NCBI GenBank assembly: GCA_003539755.1
Contig: DPOH01000304.1
Coordinates: forward strand, 1-25,628
Reading direction: 5' to 3'
From: Clostridium sp.
GTDB lineage: Bacteria; Bacillota; Clostridia; Clostridiales; Clostridiaceae
DNA: 25,628 nt
A program made the translations under genes and the position numbers. Under the pieces are notes generated by a model. The model worked only from the letters and a program-made list of their open reading frames with translations. It was not told the origin of the DNA and did not search any database. Positions 14,691 to 23,283 of the stretch are shown piece by piece; within the stretch, counting starts at the first letter, position 1, and the number at the start of each line of letters is the position of its first letter.

Positions 14691-17600
14691 ATGCATTATA
14701 AAAATAGTATAGCAGTATTTGAAAAACAAAGAATAAGAGAAATCCCTTGTGATAAAAGGGTATATATAAATGATGATTTTACAATTGCAGATAAGGAAAA
14801 TAATCAAGGCTTTATTGAATTAAATTCAGAAAAAAATACTTTAAATATAAGTATAGATGGTAATGTTACAGAATTATATCCTCATAAAAAAAAGGTATAC
14901 GACGAAGAAGGTAAAACTAAGCTTATATATTTGATAAACCAGTCAAATAAGCTATTGACTAAGGATAATCAGTTCATAACTATAGGAAATTCAGAAGAAG
15001 ATAATATTTATTTTAATTCAGAGAATACAGTGAAATTTAAGATTGAAAAAGGGAAGCTGTACAATATAAACAAAAGTAAGGTTTACATAAATGGAGAGCT
15101 TAATACACAGGATGTTCAGGAGCTCAATGAAGATGATTTGATATTTATTGAATTTATCAAAATAACATATTATAAAGAGTATTTATTAATTGAATGTGAA
15201 AGAAGTTTATATAAAACAAATCTTTTTGAATGTGATATATATAATGGAAGATTTGAAGGGTTTCCAGAATATAAGAGATCACCAAGAATAATAAAGGAGT
15301 GTCCAGAGGATACTATTGAAATTAAAAATCCTCCAAGTAAAGTTGAAAGAAAAAAGGGACAGCTTGCTAGAATAATAGTTCCACCGCTTGTTATGGGGGT
15401 AATAACAATTGCAATAAGTATTATGTATCCAAGAGGACTATATGTAATTATGAGTATTGCAGGTATGTCTATGAGTGCAGTATTTTCAATTACATCATAC
15501 ATAAGTGATCAAAAAGAAATGAAGAGAAAGAATAAATTAAGACAGGAGGTCTATGGTAATTATCTTTTAGATATCCGTAAAAAGATTAATGAATTAAGAA
15601 GTAAACAGATTGAGGCACTTAGATTTCAAAATCCAGACTTAAAAGAAATAGATAAGATGACAGAATTTTATAGTAGTAGAATTTATGAAAGAACATATTC
15701 AGATGAAGATTTCTTAAATGTTTCCATAGGTACTGCAAATGTTGAACCAAGCTATCAGATGAAGATATCAAATGATTCTATACAGCTTGAAAAAGATGAA
15801 CTTTTAGAAGAAGCAAAAAATATATATACAGAATTTAATGTAGTACATAACATGCCTATAACAATAGATTTGAAAAAAGCACATTTAGGTATTGTGGGTA
15901 ATAAAAAATATGTTCAGGAACAGCTTAATATAATATTTGCAAAGTTAACATTTTTGCAAAGCTATAATGATTTAGAAATCATACTTATATATAACGAAAA
16001 ATACAGAAATGATTTTAAATGGCTAAGATGGTATCCGCATTTCAGAATAAATGCAATAAATGTACGTGGATTTATTGATACTGATAGAGTTAGAGATCAG
16101 ATTTTAGGAAACTTAGGGCAGATATTAAAAGATAGAGAATTAAAGCTGGCAGAAAAGAAAGACAAGATAAGATTTAATCCTCATTATTTATTTGTAATAG
16201 ATGACCCAAGCCTTATAATGAATAATTCTATAATGGAATACCTTGAAAGATATGATTCTAAGCTAGGATTTTCAATTATTTATACAAGTGAGTTAAAGGC
16301 TAATCTGCCTGAAAATATAAGAACAATATTAACAATAGATAATTATGAAGAGGGAACATTAGTAATAAACGAAGGTAAATTAGTAAACAAAAAGATAACT
16401 CTAAATCATGTTGATATAGAACTTGAAAATTTATCTAGAAGATTATCTTGTTTAAACCATATTAAGGGGATGTTTAATCAGATACCAGATAGCATAACAT
16501 TTTTTCAAATGTATGAAGTAAGCAGTCCTAAGGAATTAGGCATTGAGCAAAGGTGGAAAAAGAATGTAGCATATAAATCTCTTGCTGTGCCTCTTGGAGT
16601 AAGGGGAAAAGAAGATTATGTGAATTTAAATCTTCATGAAAAAGCTCATGGACCTCATGGACTTATAGCAGGTACTACAGGATCAGGTAAAAGTGAACTT
16701 GTGCAATCATATATATTATCTCTAGCAGTTAATTTCCATCCTTATGAAGTTGGATTTTTATTAATTGACTATAAAGGAGGAGGAATGGCTGGATTATTTA
16801 AAGATCTTCCACACTTATTAGGTACTATAACTAACCTTGATGGCTCTGAAAGTATGAGAGCAATGGCATCTATAAAAAGTGAACTTGCAAGAAGACAGCA
16901 GATATTTAATGAATATGGAGTAAACCACATAAACCAATATAGTAAATTGTTTAAGGATGGTAAGGCTCAAGAACCAATACCACATTTATTCCTTATTTCA
17001 GATGAATTTGCAGAGTTAAAGAAAGAACAACCAGACTTTATGAGCGAACTTGTCAGTGCTGCACGTATTGGTAGAAGTTTAGGTATACACCTTATTCTTG
17101 CAACACAAAAGCCTTCTGGTGTAGTAGATGACCAAATATGGAGTAACTCTAAGTTTAAGATAGCTCTTAAGGTTCAAAATGAATCTGATAGTAATGAAGT
17201 TCTTAAAACACCAGATGCAGCTAGAATTACACAAGCTGGACGTGCTTATCTTCAAGTTGGTAATAATGAAATATATGAATTATTCCAATCAGCGTGGAGC
17301 GGTGCAGCTTATGAAAACAAAGAGGAAGATGATTCAATAGATGATAGAGTTTATCTTGTTAATGAACTAGGACAGGGAGAACTCCTTAACGAGGATTTAA
17401 GTACTGGTGGAGATGACTTAAAACTTAAGGCAACAGAACTTGATGTATCAGTAGATTATATGAGCAAATTATTCAAAAGTTATAACCTGGAAGGTGTAAA
17501 GAAACCATGGCTACCACCATTAGAAACTAAGATTACATCACCATATATAGATGTAAATAACATTGTAGATGTAAATGGATTTGAAAAGCTTGATACTGAT

Positions 17601-19124
17601 GTTTCGCTTGGAATTGTGGATATACCAGATATGCAGGCGCAAGATGAATATAAACTTAATTTTGTGAAAGATGGGAATTTTGCAATATTCTCATCTACAG
17701 GTTTTGGTAAGACTACAACACTTACAACATTAATATTGTCACTTGCAGTTAAGAATTCACCAAATAATCTTCAATTCTTTATACTAGACTTTGGTAATTC
17801 AGGACTTGTATCAATGAAGGATTTGCCACACACAAGGGATTATATTAAGTTTGATGATACGGTTAAATTTAATAAGTTATGCAAGATTGTAGAAGAAGAA
17901 GCTAAGAGAAGAAAGACATTATTTGGAGAGGCCAGTGTTGCCAACTTTAATATGTATAATGAGCTGAATAGTGAAAAACTGCCAGCCTTATTTATAGTAA
18001 TAGATAATTATGATGCGATTAAGGAAGTATCTATGGAAGCTGAAGATTTCATATTAAGAATTACAAGAGATGGAGCTGGTATTGGAATATTTACAATAGT
18101 AACTGCATCAAGACATAATGCTATTAAGTTTGCTATAGTTAATAATTTTAAAAATAAAATTGCTCACTATTTGTTTGATGAAACAGAAATGAATACTACT
18201 ATTGGACGTGGATCATATAAACTTCCAGAAGTTCCAGGAAGAGCAATGGTTAAGTTGGATAATGTAAATGTAATGCAGGTTTATACTGCTGTTGATTTTA
18301 AAGACGAAATAGAGTATACAAGCAAAATTCTTAATATTGTAAATAAGATTAGTACGTTATATACAGGAGAAGAAGTAGAAGGAATCAGAATGCTTCCAGA
18401 AGTTCTTACTTTAAAAGGGCTTAAAGAATTTGCAAAAGCTAATAAGGATATAAAGAAAATACCATTAGGTTTAGAGGCAGAAGAAGTAAGACCTCAATAT
18501 TTAGAAGCAGATGGTGGAATAAAGCTTGTAATTGGAGGCCAGCAGACAGGAAAAACAAATATATTAAAGATTATATTATCACAAAATGAAGGAATTGAAA
18601 CATATCTTGTAGATTCTAAAAATGCAGATTTATATACCTATAGAGATAAAGTTAAAAAATACATTTCATCAGCTGATGATGTAAAAGAATTATTAAGAGA
18701 TATACAGCAGATTATAGCATCTAGAAAAGAAGGATTTGAAGAGTATAGAAAGCAGGATAATAGCATTATTCCAAAGGTTTATTATGCTAAATTAGAGCCA
18801 ATTATCGTAGTGATTGATGATAGTGACAACTTTATTGCTATGGCAAATACTATTAAGGATATATCAACTAAGAGTGTAATTGAAGAGGCATCAGCTGTTG
18901 GAGTCACATTTATAGGGACAATACAGGCTGCTGGACTTAAGGGATATGATGAAGTTACAAAATTATTTAAGACTTCAATAAATGCAGTTATTTTGGGAAA
19001 TCCAAATGATCAGACAGTTATTCCTACATATGTAAGAGGACCAAAATCTATCATAGATATAGGATATTTATATAATAGGGGTCAAACTAAAGTGATAAAA
19101 ATACCTAAAGTAAATAGTTTATAA
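14691..19124 (+). CDS. essC: EssC/YukBA type VII secretion motor ATPase (FtsK/SpoIIIE family)
   Basis: A 1477-residue protein, the normal EssC length, and the defining motor of the locus. The first about 190 residues contain FHA-like beta-rich modules (FITIGNSEEDNIYF, KVYINGELNTQDVQEL). Two membrane helices follow at about 230-275 (IIVPPLVMGVITIAISIMY and GLYVIMSIAGMSMSAVFSI). Three FtsK/SpoIIIE-type ATPase domains come after: Walker A GTTGSGKSE (K667) with Walker B LFLISDEFAEL, Walker A STGFGKTTT (K1007) with LFIVIDNYDA, and Walker A GGQQTGKTN (K1288) with IIVVIDDSD. All three A motifs look intact. EssC energises export of WXG100 and LXG-type substrates. A strong GGAGG site precedes the ATG. 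In staphylococci the extreme C-terminus co-varies with the effector module next to it, and here essC is likewise followed by effector-type genes. Confidence 0.97.
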   Translation: MHYKNSIAVFEKQRIREIPCDKRVYINDDFTIADKENNQGFIELNSEKNTLNISIDGNVTELYPHKKKVYDEEGKTKLIYLINQSNKLLTKDNQFITIGNSEEDNIYFNSENTVKFKIEKGKLYNINKSKVYINGELNTQDVQELNEDDLIFIEFIKITYYKEYLLIECERSLYKTNLFECDIYNGRFEGFPEYKRSPRIIKECPEDTIEIKNPPSKVERKKGQLARIIVPPLVMGVITIAISIMYPRGLYVIMSIAGMSMSAVFSITSYISDQKEMKRKNKLRQEVYGNYLLDIRKKINELRSKQIEALRFQNPDLKEIDKMTEFYSSRIYERTYSDEDFLNVSIGTANVEPSYQMKISNDSIQLEKDELLEEAKNIYTEFNVVHNMPITIDLKKAHLGIVGNKKYVQEQLNIIFAKLTFLQSYNDLEIILIYNEKYRNDFKWLRWYPHFRINAINVRGFIDTDRVRDQILGNLGQILKDRELKLAEKKDKIRFNPHYLFVIDDPSLIMNNSIMEYLERYDSKLGFSIIYTSELKANLPENIRTILTIDNYEEGTLVINEGKLVNKKITLNHVDIELENLSRRLSCLNHIKGMFNQIPDSITFFQMYEVSSPKELGIEQRWKKNVAYKSLAVPLGVRGKEDYVNLNLHEKAHGPHGLIAGTTGSGKSELVQSYILSLAVNFHPYEVGFLLIDYKGGGMAGLFKDLPHLLGTITNLDGSESMRAMASIKSELARRQQIFNEYGVNHINQYSKLFKDGKAQEPIPHLFLISDEFAELKKEQPDFMSELVSAARIGRSLGIHLILATQKPSGVVDDQIWSNSKFKIALKVQNESDSNEVLKTPDAARITQAGRAYLQVGNNEIYELFQSAWSGAAYENKEEDDSIDDRVYLVNELGQGELLNEDLSTGGDDLKLKATELDVSVDYMSKLFKSYNLEGVKKPWLPPLETKITSPYIDVNNIVDVNGFEKLDTDVSLGIVDIPDMQAQDEYKLNFVKDGNFAIFSSTGFGKTTTLTTLILSLAVKNSPNNLQFFILDFGNSGLVSMKDLPHTRDYIKFDDTVKFNKLCKIVEEEAKRRKTLFGEASVANFNMYNELNSEKLPALFIVIDNYDAIKEVSMEAEDFILRITRDGAGIGIFTIVTASRHNAIKFAIVNNFKNKIAHYLFDETEMNTTIGRGSYKLPEVPGRAMVKLDNVNVMQVYTAVDFKDEIEYTSKILNIVNKISTLYTGEEVEGIRMLPEVLTLKGLKEFAKANKDIKKIPLGLEAEEVRPQYLEADGGIKLVIGGQQTGKTNILKIILSQNEGIETYLVDSKNADLYTYRDKVKKYISSADDVKELLRDIQQIIASRKEGFEEYRKQDNSIIPKVYYAKLEPIIVVIDDSDNFIAMANTIKDISTKSVIEEASAVGVTFIGTIQAAGLKGYDEVTKLFKTSINAVILGNPNDQTVIPTYVRGPKSIIDIGYLYNRGQTKVIKIPKVNSL

Positions 19125-19149
19125 ATATTATTAAAATCTGGAGGAGTTT

Positions 19150-19569
19150 ATGAGCAGAGCATCCATACGTAGAGAAATAAGAAGATATGAAAAACTTAAA
19201 AGTGAGAGTGAGGATAGACTTAGGGAACTTGAAGAACAATTAGAACATCTGCTTGATTTTAGAAGCAGATATAATGCAGGAAAACAGGAATTTAATGATA
19301 ATTTAAGCAATAGAAAGAAAAGAGCCGATTCAGTAAGAGAAATGTCTGAGCAAGTAAAATGTGGACAAGTATATTATGAAAGAATGAATGATGATCTTAC
19401 TGGAGAGAAAAATGTTAAGGCTATGCACTATGTTGAAAGGGTATCAGAAAGAATTGAAAGTGTAAAAAAGTTGCTTGAATATGAAATAGAACAGGAAAAG
19501 TTAAAGATTCATAATTATTCGGAAAGAATTGAAGAATTATATAGGAGACTTAGTAGAGAGGATGATTAA
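19150..19569 (+). CDS. Coiled-coil protein, DUF5082/YwqH-like, effector-associated
   Basis: A 139-residue protein that is almost wholly charged helix: heptad-like stretches SIRREIRRYEKLKSESEDRL and LRELEEQLEHLL near the N-terminus and YEIEQEKLKIHNYSERIEEL near the end, with no membrane segment or signal peptide. In size and pattern it resembles the YwqH/DUF5082 proteins encoded beside LXG toxins in Bacillus, but that match is by pattern only. It starts 25 bases after essC with a TGGAGGAG site, in the same direction, and its stop lies 2 bases before the next start. I infer a cytoplasmic adaptor or chaperone helping to present effectors to the secretion motor. Confidence 0.65.
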   Translation: MSRASIRREIRRYEKLKSESEDRLRELEEQLEHLLDFRSRYNAGKQEFNDNLSNRKKRADSVREMSEQVKCGQVYYERMNDDLTGEKNVKAMHYVERVSERIESVKKLLEYEIEQEKLKIHNYSERIEELYRRLSREDD

Positions 19570-19571
19570 AA

Positions 19572-19865
19572 ATGGCTGGAAATTCTAGTGATGTAATAAT
19601 AAATGAAGCAGAATTTTTAAAAGCTGCATCTCAATGCAAACAATACTGCGAAAAGTTACAAACTGTAATTAATACGTATCAGGAAATAATGAATTCTATG
19701 ATTACTTTTGGTATAAAGGATAGACTTATAACTAATAATGTAGGTGTGATTTGTCTTGAAATAATGAAGTATGCTCCAATGCTTGAAGATATAGGAATAG
19801 AAATTAATAAGTTGGTAAAACAGTATTTGGTGGATATTGATAGAATAGATAAGTTTAATTATTAA
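19572..19865 (+). CDS. Small helical protein of WXG100-like size, effector-associated
   Basis: A 97-residue helical protein without signal peptide. Its two predicted helices (about 12-50 with FLKAASQCKQYCEKLQTVIN, and 60-95 with EIMKYAPMLEDIGIEINKLV) make a hairpin of WXG100 size, but there is no W-x-G at the turn. That is common among the small targeting partners of LXG-type effectors, unlike esxA proper. Translation is coupled to the previous gene (2-base gap, with AGAGAGG in the upstream coding end). The likely role is as one of a pair of proteins that bind the helical domain of the lipase effector at 24014. I do not recognise a named family. Confidence 0.6.
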   Translation: MAGNSSDVIINEAEFLKAASQCKQYCEKLQTVINTYQEIMNSMITFGIKDRLITNNVGVICLEIMKYAPMLEDIGIEINKLVKQYLVDIDRIDKFNY

Positions 19866-19890
19866 AAAGAAAGGTTAAGGGATAAAGTAT

Positions 19891-20238
19891 ATGGAAATGC
19901 AATTTCAAATTAATAATATTGAACAACTTAAAGATAGACTATCACGATTAAAAGGAGAGTTAAAAGGAAAACAATCAGGAACAGAGCTTATGAGTGTAAT
20001 TCAAAATGGATCAGGACAAGTAGCTACAGAAATGAATGAGATATATAGAGCGTTGGTTCAAGTAGAGAATGCTTTGTATGATTTAATTGCTACAACAGAG
20101 ATAGTAATAGGAAATACAAAAGAAACGGTTCAAGATACAGACTGCGGACTTGCAGAGTCATACAATGCGGCAGACAAAAAAGCTCTATTACAAGAGCTGT
20201 TAAAGCCTAAGGATTTTAGCAAAATGGGAACAAAATAA
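19891..20238 (+). CDS. Small helical partner-type protein (WXG100/TIGR04197-like), effector-associated
   Basis: A 115-residue protein: a first helix INNIEQLKDRLSRLKGELK, a Gly/Ser-containing turn (KQSGTELMSVIQNGSGQ), a second long helix ATEMNEIYRALVQVENALYD that continues to about residue 85, and a flexible acidic tail. No signal peptide is present. It is similar in plan to the small secreted helical-hairpin proteins that accompany LXG effectors. The start ATG follows AAAGGTTAAGGG; a second ATG two codons later is also possible. It lies 25 bases from its upstream neighbour and 23 bases before the first family B lipoprotein, so it belongs to the same transcript. Candidate second partner for the downstream lipase; identity not proven. 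Confidence 0.6.
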   Translation: MEMQFQINNIEQLKDRLSRLKGELKGKQSGTELMSVIQNGSGQVATEMNEIYRALVQVENALYDLIATTEIVIGNTKETVQDTDCGLAESYNAADKKALLQELLKPKDFSKMGTK

Positions 20239-20261
20239 TTAAATGAAAATAGGAGAATGAA

Positions 20262-20951
20262 ATGAAGACGTTAAAATCATTAATTTGTATTTTAGGAGTG
20301 ATAATGATGATGAGTTCAATGAATGGATGTTTTTCAAGTAAACAAAAACCCTATACATTAAAAGCAGATATGCTAAAGTTTGTAAATGAAAAATATGATA
20401 TGGAGTTTGTACCAACATACTTTGCAATGGATGATAGTGTAGCACAGTTAGTTGTATATCCAAAGGGGGGAGATAGAGAAAAAGATAATTTCATAGTAGA
20501 TTGGAACAAAAATGAAAGTACAGGAAAGTATGAATATACTGATAGTTATTCAGCAATAATGATGGCACCAAAGTATAAAGAAAAAATAGAAGAATTACTC
20601 AAGCATTATTTTGAAAACTATTCAGTAGAAGTAAGAGCTGATATGTGTGTGTTACCAAATGATTTTGGAGTGTATGATGATTTTCAAAAGGTTTTAGATA
20701 GAAGAATAGAATATACTCCGCATGTATTCATTAAAGTGGCACATTCTTCTGATAGCATAGATGATTTTAATAATAAATTAGATAAACTTGTAGATGATAT
20801 TGCTGATAATTTTATTAATGGAGAGATATTATTTTTTTATTTGAAAGGAACTGACTTAAGTGTAGATACACAAGATGATAATAACAATGATGTGAGAAAA
20901 TATATTAGATTTACCGGTGTAGGAGAAAAATATCATATAAATAAGCATTAA
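20262..20951 (+). CDS. Lipoprotein, family B copy 1, candidate lipase immunity protein
   Basis: A 229-residue lipoprotein with a compact signal peptide: MKTLKSLICILGVIMMMSS followed by MNG|C, predicted to be lipidated at C23. The mature part shares its first two thirds almost exactly with the three intact copies downstream: LKADMLKFVNEKY, then PTYFAMDD, VVYPKGGDREKDN, SAIMMAPKYKEKIEELL, VEVRADMCVLPNDFG. It ends with its own distinct tail (FTGVGEKYHINKH). It is the only copy that starts right at the signal peptide with AGGAG ahead; the others carry about 16 extra residues, so this may be the ancestral form. Related to the family A lipoproteins by the xxYxNxKYGxEF motif. A protective role against the lipase at 24014 is inferred from analogy with TilA and from position. 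Confidence 0.75.
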   Translation: MKTLKSLICILGVIMMMSSMNGCFSSKQKPYTLKADMLKFVNEKYDMEFVPTYFAMDDSVAQLVVYPKGGDREKDNFIVDWNKNESTGKYEYTDSYSAIMMAPKYKEKIEELLKHYFENYSVEVRADMCVLPNDFGVYDDFQKVLDRRIEYTPHVFIKVAHSSDSIDDFNNKLDKLVDDIADNFINGEILFFYLKGTDLSVDTQDDNNNDVRKYIRFTGVGEKYHINKH

Positions 20952-20965
20952 ACTAAAATGAATTA

Positions 20966-21017
20966 ATAATGAAAGGGGGAGTAATATGAAACAAGGTCAA
21001 TTGACAAATGAGAATTT
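20966..21017 (+). repeat. 52-base repeat: ribosome binding site plus captured effector start (copy 1)
   Basis: These 52 bases match the start region of the lipase gene at 23994-24045 at 50 of 52 positions. They include the GAAAGGGG ribosome binding site, the ATG and codons for KQGQLTNEN. The same block, more diverged, occurs at 22492-22543 and 23232-23283. Confidence 0.9.
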
Positions 21018-21735
21018 ATTAAAAATTCATTTAATAAAGAAATTTAAATCTCTAATTTGTATTTTAGGAGTGATATTAATGATGAGTTCAATAAATGGAT
21101 GCTTTTTTAGTGGACAAGATCCAGATGAGTTAAGAGGAGATATGCTTAAGTTTGTAAATGAAAAATATGGTATGGAATTTATACCAACATATTTTGCAAT
21201 GGATGATGGTGTAGCACAGTTAGTTGTATATCCTAAGGGCGGAGATAGAGAAAAAGATAACTTTAAAGTAGGCTGGGATAAGAATAAAAAGACAGGAAAA
21301 TACGAATATAAAGATAGCTATTCAGCAATAATGATGGCACCAAAGTATAAAGAAAAAATAGAAGAATTACTCAAGCCTTATTTTGAAAACTATTCAGTAG
21401 AAGTAAGAGCTAATATGTGTGTGCTGCCAAATGATTTTGGAGTAGATGATGATTTTCAAAAGGTAATAAATAAAAAAATTGAATATGCACCACACGTAAC
21501 TATAAAAGTAGCAAGGTCATCAGATGATATAGATGATTTTAATAAAAAAGTTGATGAATTTATAAATGATGTATCTAATAATAAAATCAATGGCTATTTG
21601 CTAATAGCTTATTTAACAGGAATAGATTTAGATCATGAAATAATTAGTTATGAATCTTATGAGAAAGAAAGATATTTTATAATTGATGGCATTGGGGAAA
21701 AATATAATGTATATGAGAGTGAAGATTATAAATAA
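20986..21735 (+). CDS. Lipoprotein, family B copy 2, with effector-derived N-terminal extension
   Basis: A 249-residue product. Residues 1-11 (MKQGQLTNENL) copy the first residues of the lipase at 24014, then KKFKSLICILGVILMMSS and ING|C make a lipoprotein signal peptide with the Cys at position 39. The n-region is therefore unusually long, yet the only good ribosome binding site and ATG sit at the copied start. The mature part is like copy 1 and shares one stretch of over 200 bases with copy 4 that I read as identical. The C-terminal third (YLTGIDLDHEIISYESYEKE) is its own. No ATG occurs between the copied segment and the hydrophobic core, so translation very probably includes the extension. 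Presumed surface immunity lipoprotein. Confidence 0.75.
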   Translation: MKQGQLTNENLLKIHLIKKFKSLICILGVILMMSSINGCFFSGQDPDELRGDMLKFVNEKYGMEFIPTYFAMDDGVAQLVVYPKGGDREKDNFKVGWDKNKKTGKYEYKDSYSAIMMAPKYKEKIEELLKPYFENYSVEVRANMCVLPNDFGVDDDFQKVINKKIEYAPHVTIKVARSSDDIDDFNKKVDEFINDVSNNKINGYLLIAYLTGIDLDHEIISYESYEKERYFIIDGIGEKYNVYESEDYK

Positions 21736-21815
21736 TACCAAGATAAATAAAGATGTAGAATAGTAAATATATTTGGAAGAAATAAATTGAGTGAATTTAA
21801 ATTGCATGGAGGATT

Positions 21816-22476
21816 ATGGAACAAAGAAGAGTGTCATATGAAGGTTTATCAAAAAGTTAGTAAAAGTATAAATTAAAATCTTTAATTTACATTCTAAGCT
21901 TACTAGTAATAATGTCTTCAATAAATAGATGCTTTTCAAGTAAACAAAAAAACATATACGTTAAAAGCCAATATGCTAAGTTTGCAAAGAAAAATATAAT
22001 ATGGAATTTATACCAACATATTTACAATGGATAATGATGTTGAAGAACTAATTGTATATCCAAAGGGGGAGATATAGAAAAAGATAATTTTATAGTAAAT
22101 TGGAAGAAAAATAGAAGAATTATTGAAGCTTTATTTTGAAAGTTATTTAGTAGAAGTAAGAGCTAATATGTGTGTGTTGCCAAATGATTTTGGAATAGAT
22201 GATGAGTTTCAAAAAATTATAGATAGAGAATTAGATTACACACCACACGTAGATATAAAAGTATCTAAATATCCAGATAGTATAGATGAATTTAATGAAA
22301 AAGTGGATAAATTTATAGAAGATATATCAAATAATAAAATTAATGGATTATTTCTTTTTATGCATTTAACAAGTACAGATTTAGAACATGAAACAACTAG
22401 TAATGATTCTTGTGATGTAAGAAGATTTATAAGAGCTAAAGGTACAGGTAATAAATATGCAATTTATGAAAGCTAA
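21816..22476 (+). pseudogene. Broken family B lipoprotein copy
   Basis: An ATG at 21816 preceded by TGGAGGATT opens MEQRRVSYEGLSKS and hits TAG TAA. In the same frame KSLIYILSLLVIMSS and INRC follow, where the G before the lipobox Cys has become R. Further on, single-base losses shift the frame around KANML and EFIPTY. About 90 bases are missing relative to its sisters, between a segment like WNKN and IEELL, apparently across a short AAAAATAGAAG-type direct repeat. From 22123 the frame is open again to a stop at 22476 with the conserved VEVRANMCVLPNDFG and a distinct tail, which could be misread as a 117-residue gene. It has no usable signal peptide and is almost certainly non-functional. Confidence 0.85.
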
Positions 22477-22491
22477 AGATTTAGTAAATTT

Positions 22492-22543
22492 ATAATGAAA
22501 GAGGAGATAATATGGAACAATGGCAATTGACAAATCAAGATTT
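22492..22543 (+). repeat. 52-base repeat: captured effector start (copy 2)
   Basis: Same block as at 20966-21017, diverged: the coded peptide here is MEQWQLTNQDL rather than MEQGQLTNENL. It supplies the ribosome binding site and ATG of the third intact lipoprotein. Confidence 0.85.
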
Positions 22544-23222
22544 AGTCTCAAATCATTTAATAAAGAAATTTAAATCTTTAATTTGTATTCTAGGAGTGAT
22601 AATTATGATGAGTTCAATAAATGGATGTTTTTCAAGTAAACAAAAACCCTATACGTTAAAAGCAAATATGCTTAAGTTTGTAAATGAAAAATATAATATG
22701 GAATTTATACCAACATATTTTGCAATGGATAAAGGAAGTGCACATCTTATAGTATATCCCAAAGGAGGAGATAGAGAAAAAGATTCATTTAAAGTAATAA
22801 GACAAAAAAATAGAGATACAGGAGAATACGAAATTAAAGATACATATACAGCAATAATGATGGCGCCAAAGTATAAAGCCAAATTAGAAGAATTACTAAA
22901 GCCTTATTTTGAAAACTATTTAGTAGAAGTAAGAGCTGATATGTGTGTGTTACCAAATGATTTTGTAGTGGATGATGATTTTCAAGAAGTTTTAGATAAG
23001 AAAGTAAAATATGTACCACATGTTGATATAAGAGTAACACGTTCAAGTGATACTGTTGATGATTTCAATAGGAAAGTAGATGAATTTTATAATAGTGTAT
23101 CTGAAAATCATGTGAGTGGCCATATATTAGTAGTTTATTTAAAAAATAAAGAAGTGAATAGAGAAATAATGGCAAATGATGAGGAGTATGATGGTAGAAA
23201 ATATTTAACAATTGAAAATTAG
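22512..23222 (+). CDS. Lipoprotein, family B copy 3, with effector-derived N-terminal extension
   Basis: A 236-residue lipoprotein. The N-terminus MEQWQLTNQDLVSNHLIKKF is the captured effector-like start plus linker; the signal peptide core and ING|C lipobox follow, with Cys39. Its first about 170 bases are nearly identical to copy 4. The middle is the most diverged of the intact set (MDKGSAHLIVYPKGG, VIRQKNRDTGEYEIKD, VLDKKVKYVPH), and the tail ends NDEEYDGRKYLTIEN. It starts after GAAAGAGGAG. The product is expected on the outer face of the membrane; the middle and tail differences may give a different binding preference, which is inference. Confidence 0.75.
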   Translation: MEQWQLTNQDLVSNHLIKKFKSLICILGVIIMMSSINGCFSSKQKPYTLKANMLKFVNEKYNMEFIPTYFAMDKGSAHLIVYPKGGDREKDSFKVIRQKNRDTGEYEIKDTYTAIMMAPKYKAKLEELLKPYFENYLVEVRADMCVLPNDFVVDDDFQEVLDKKVKYVPHVDIRVTRSSDTVDDFNRKVDEFYNSVSENHVSGHILVVYLKNKEVNREIMANDEEYDGRKYLTIEN

Positions 23223-23231
23223 AATGAATCT

Positions 23232-23283
23232 ATAATGAAAGGGGAATCAATATGGAACAATGGCAATTGACAAATCAAGATTT
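23232..23283 (+). repeat. 52-base repeat: captured effector start (copy 3)
   Basis: Nearly identical to the block at 22492-22543, and homologous to the true lipase start at 23994-24045. It supplies the start of lipoprotein copy 4. Confidence 0.85.

Noticed and set aside
15170..15502. 110-residue minus-strand frame inside essC
   Set aside because: It lies opposite the membrane segment of essC, so its hydrophobicity is a by-product; no start signal supports it.
22123..22476. Independent 117-residue gene
   Set aside because: It has no ribosome binding site at its ATG and aligns with the C-terminal part of the sister lipoproteins; it is the surviving end of the broken copy beginning at 21816.
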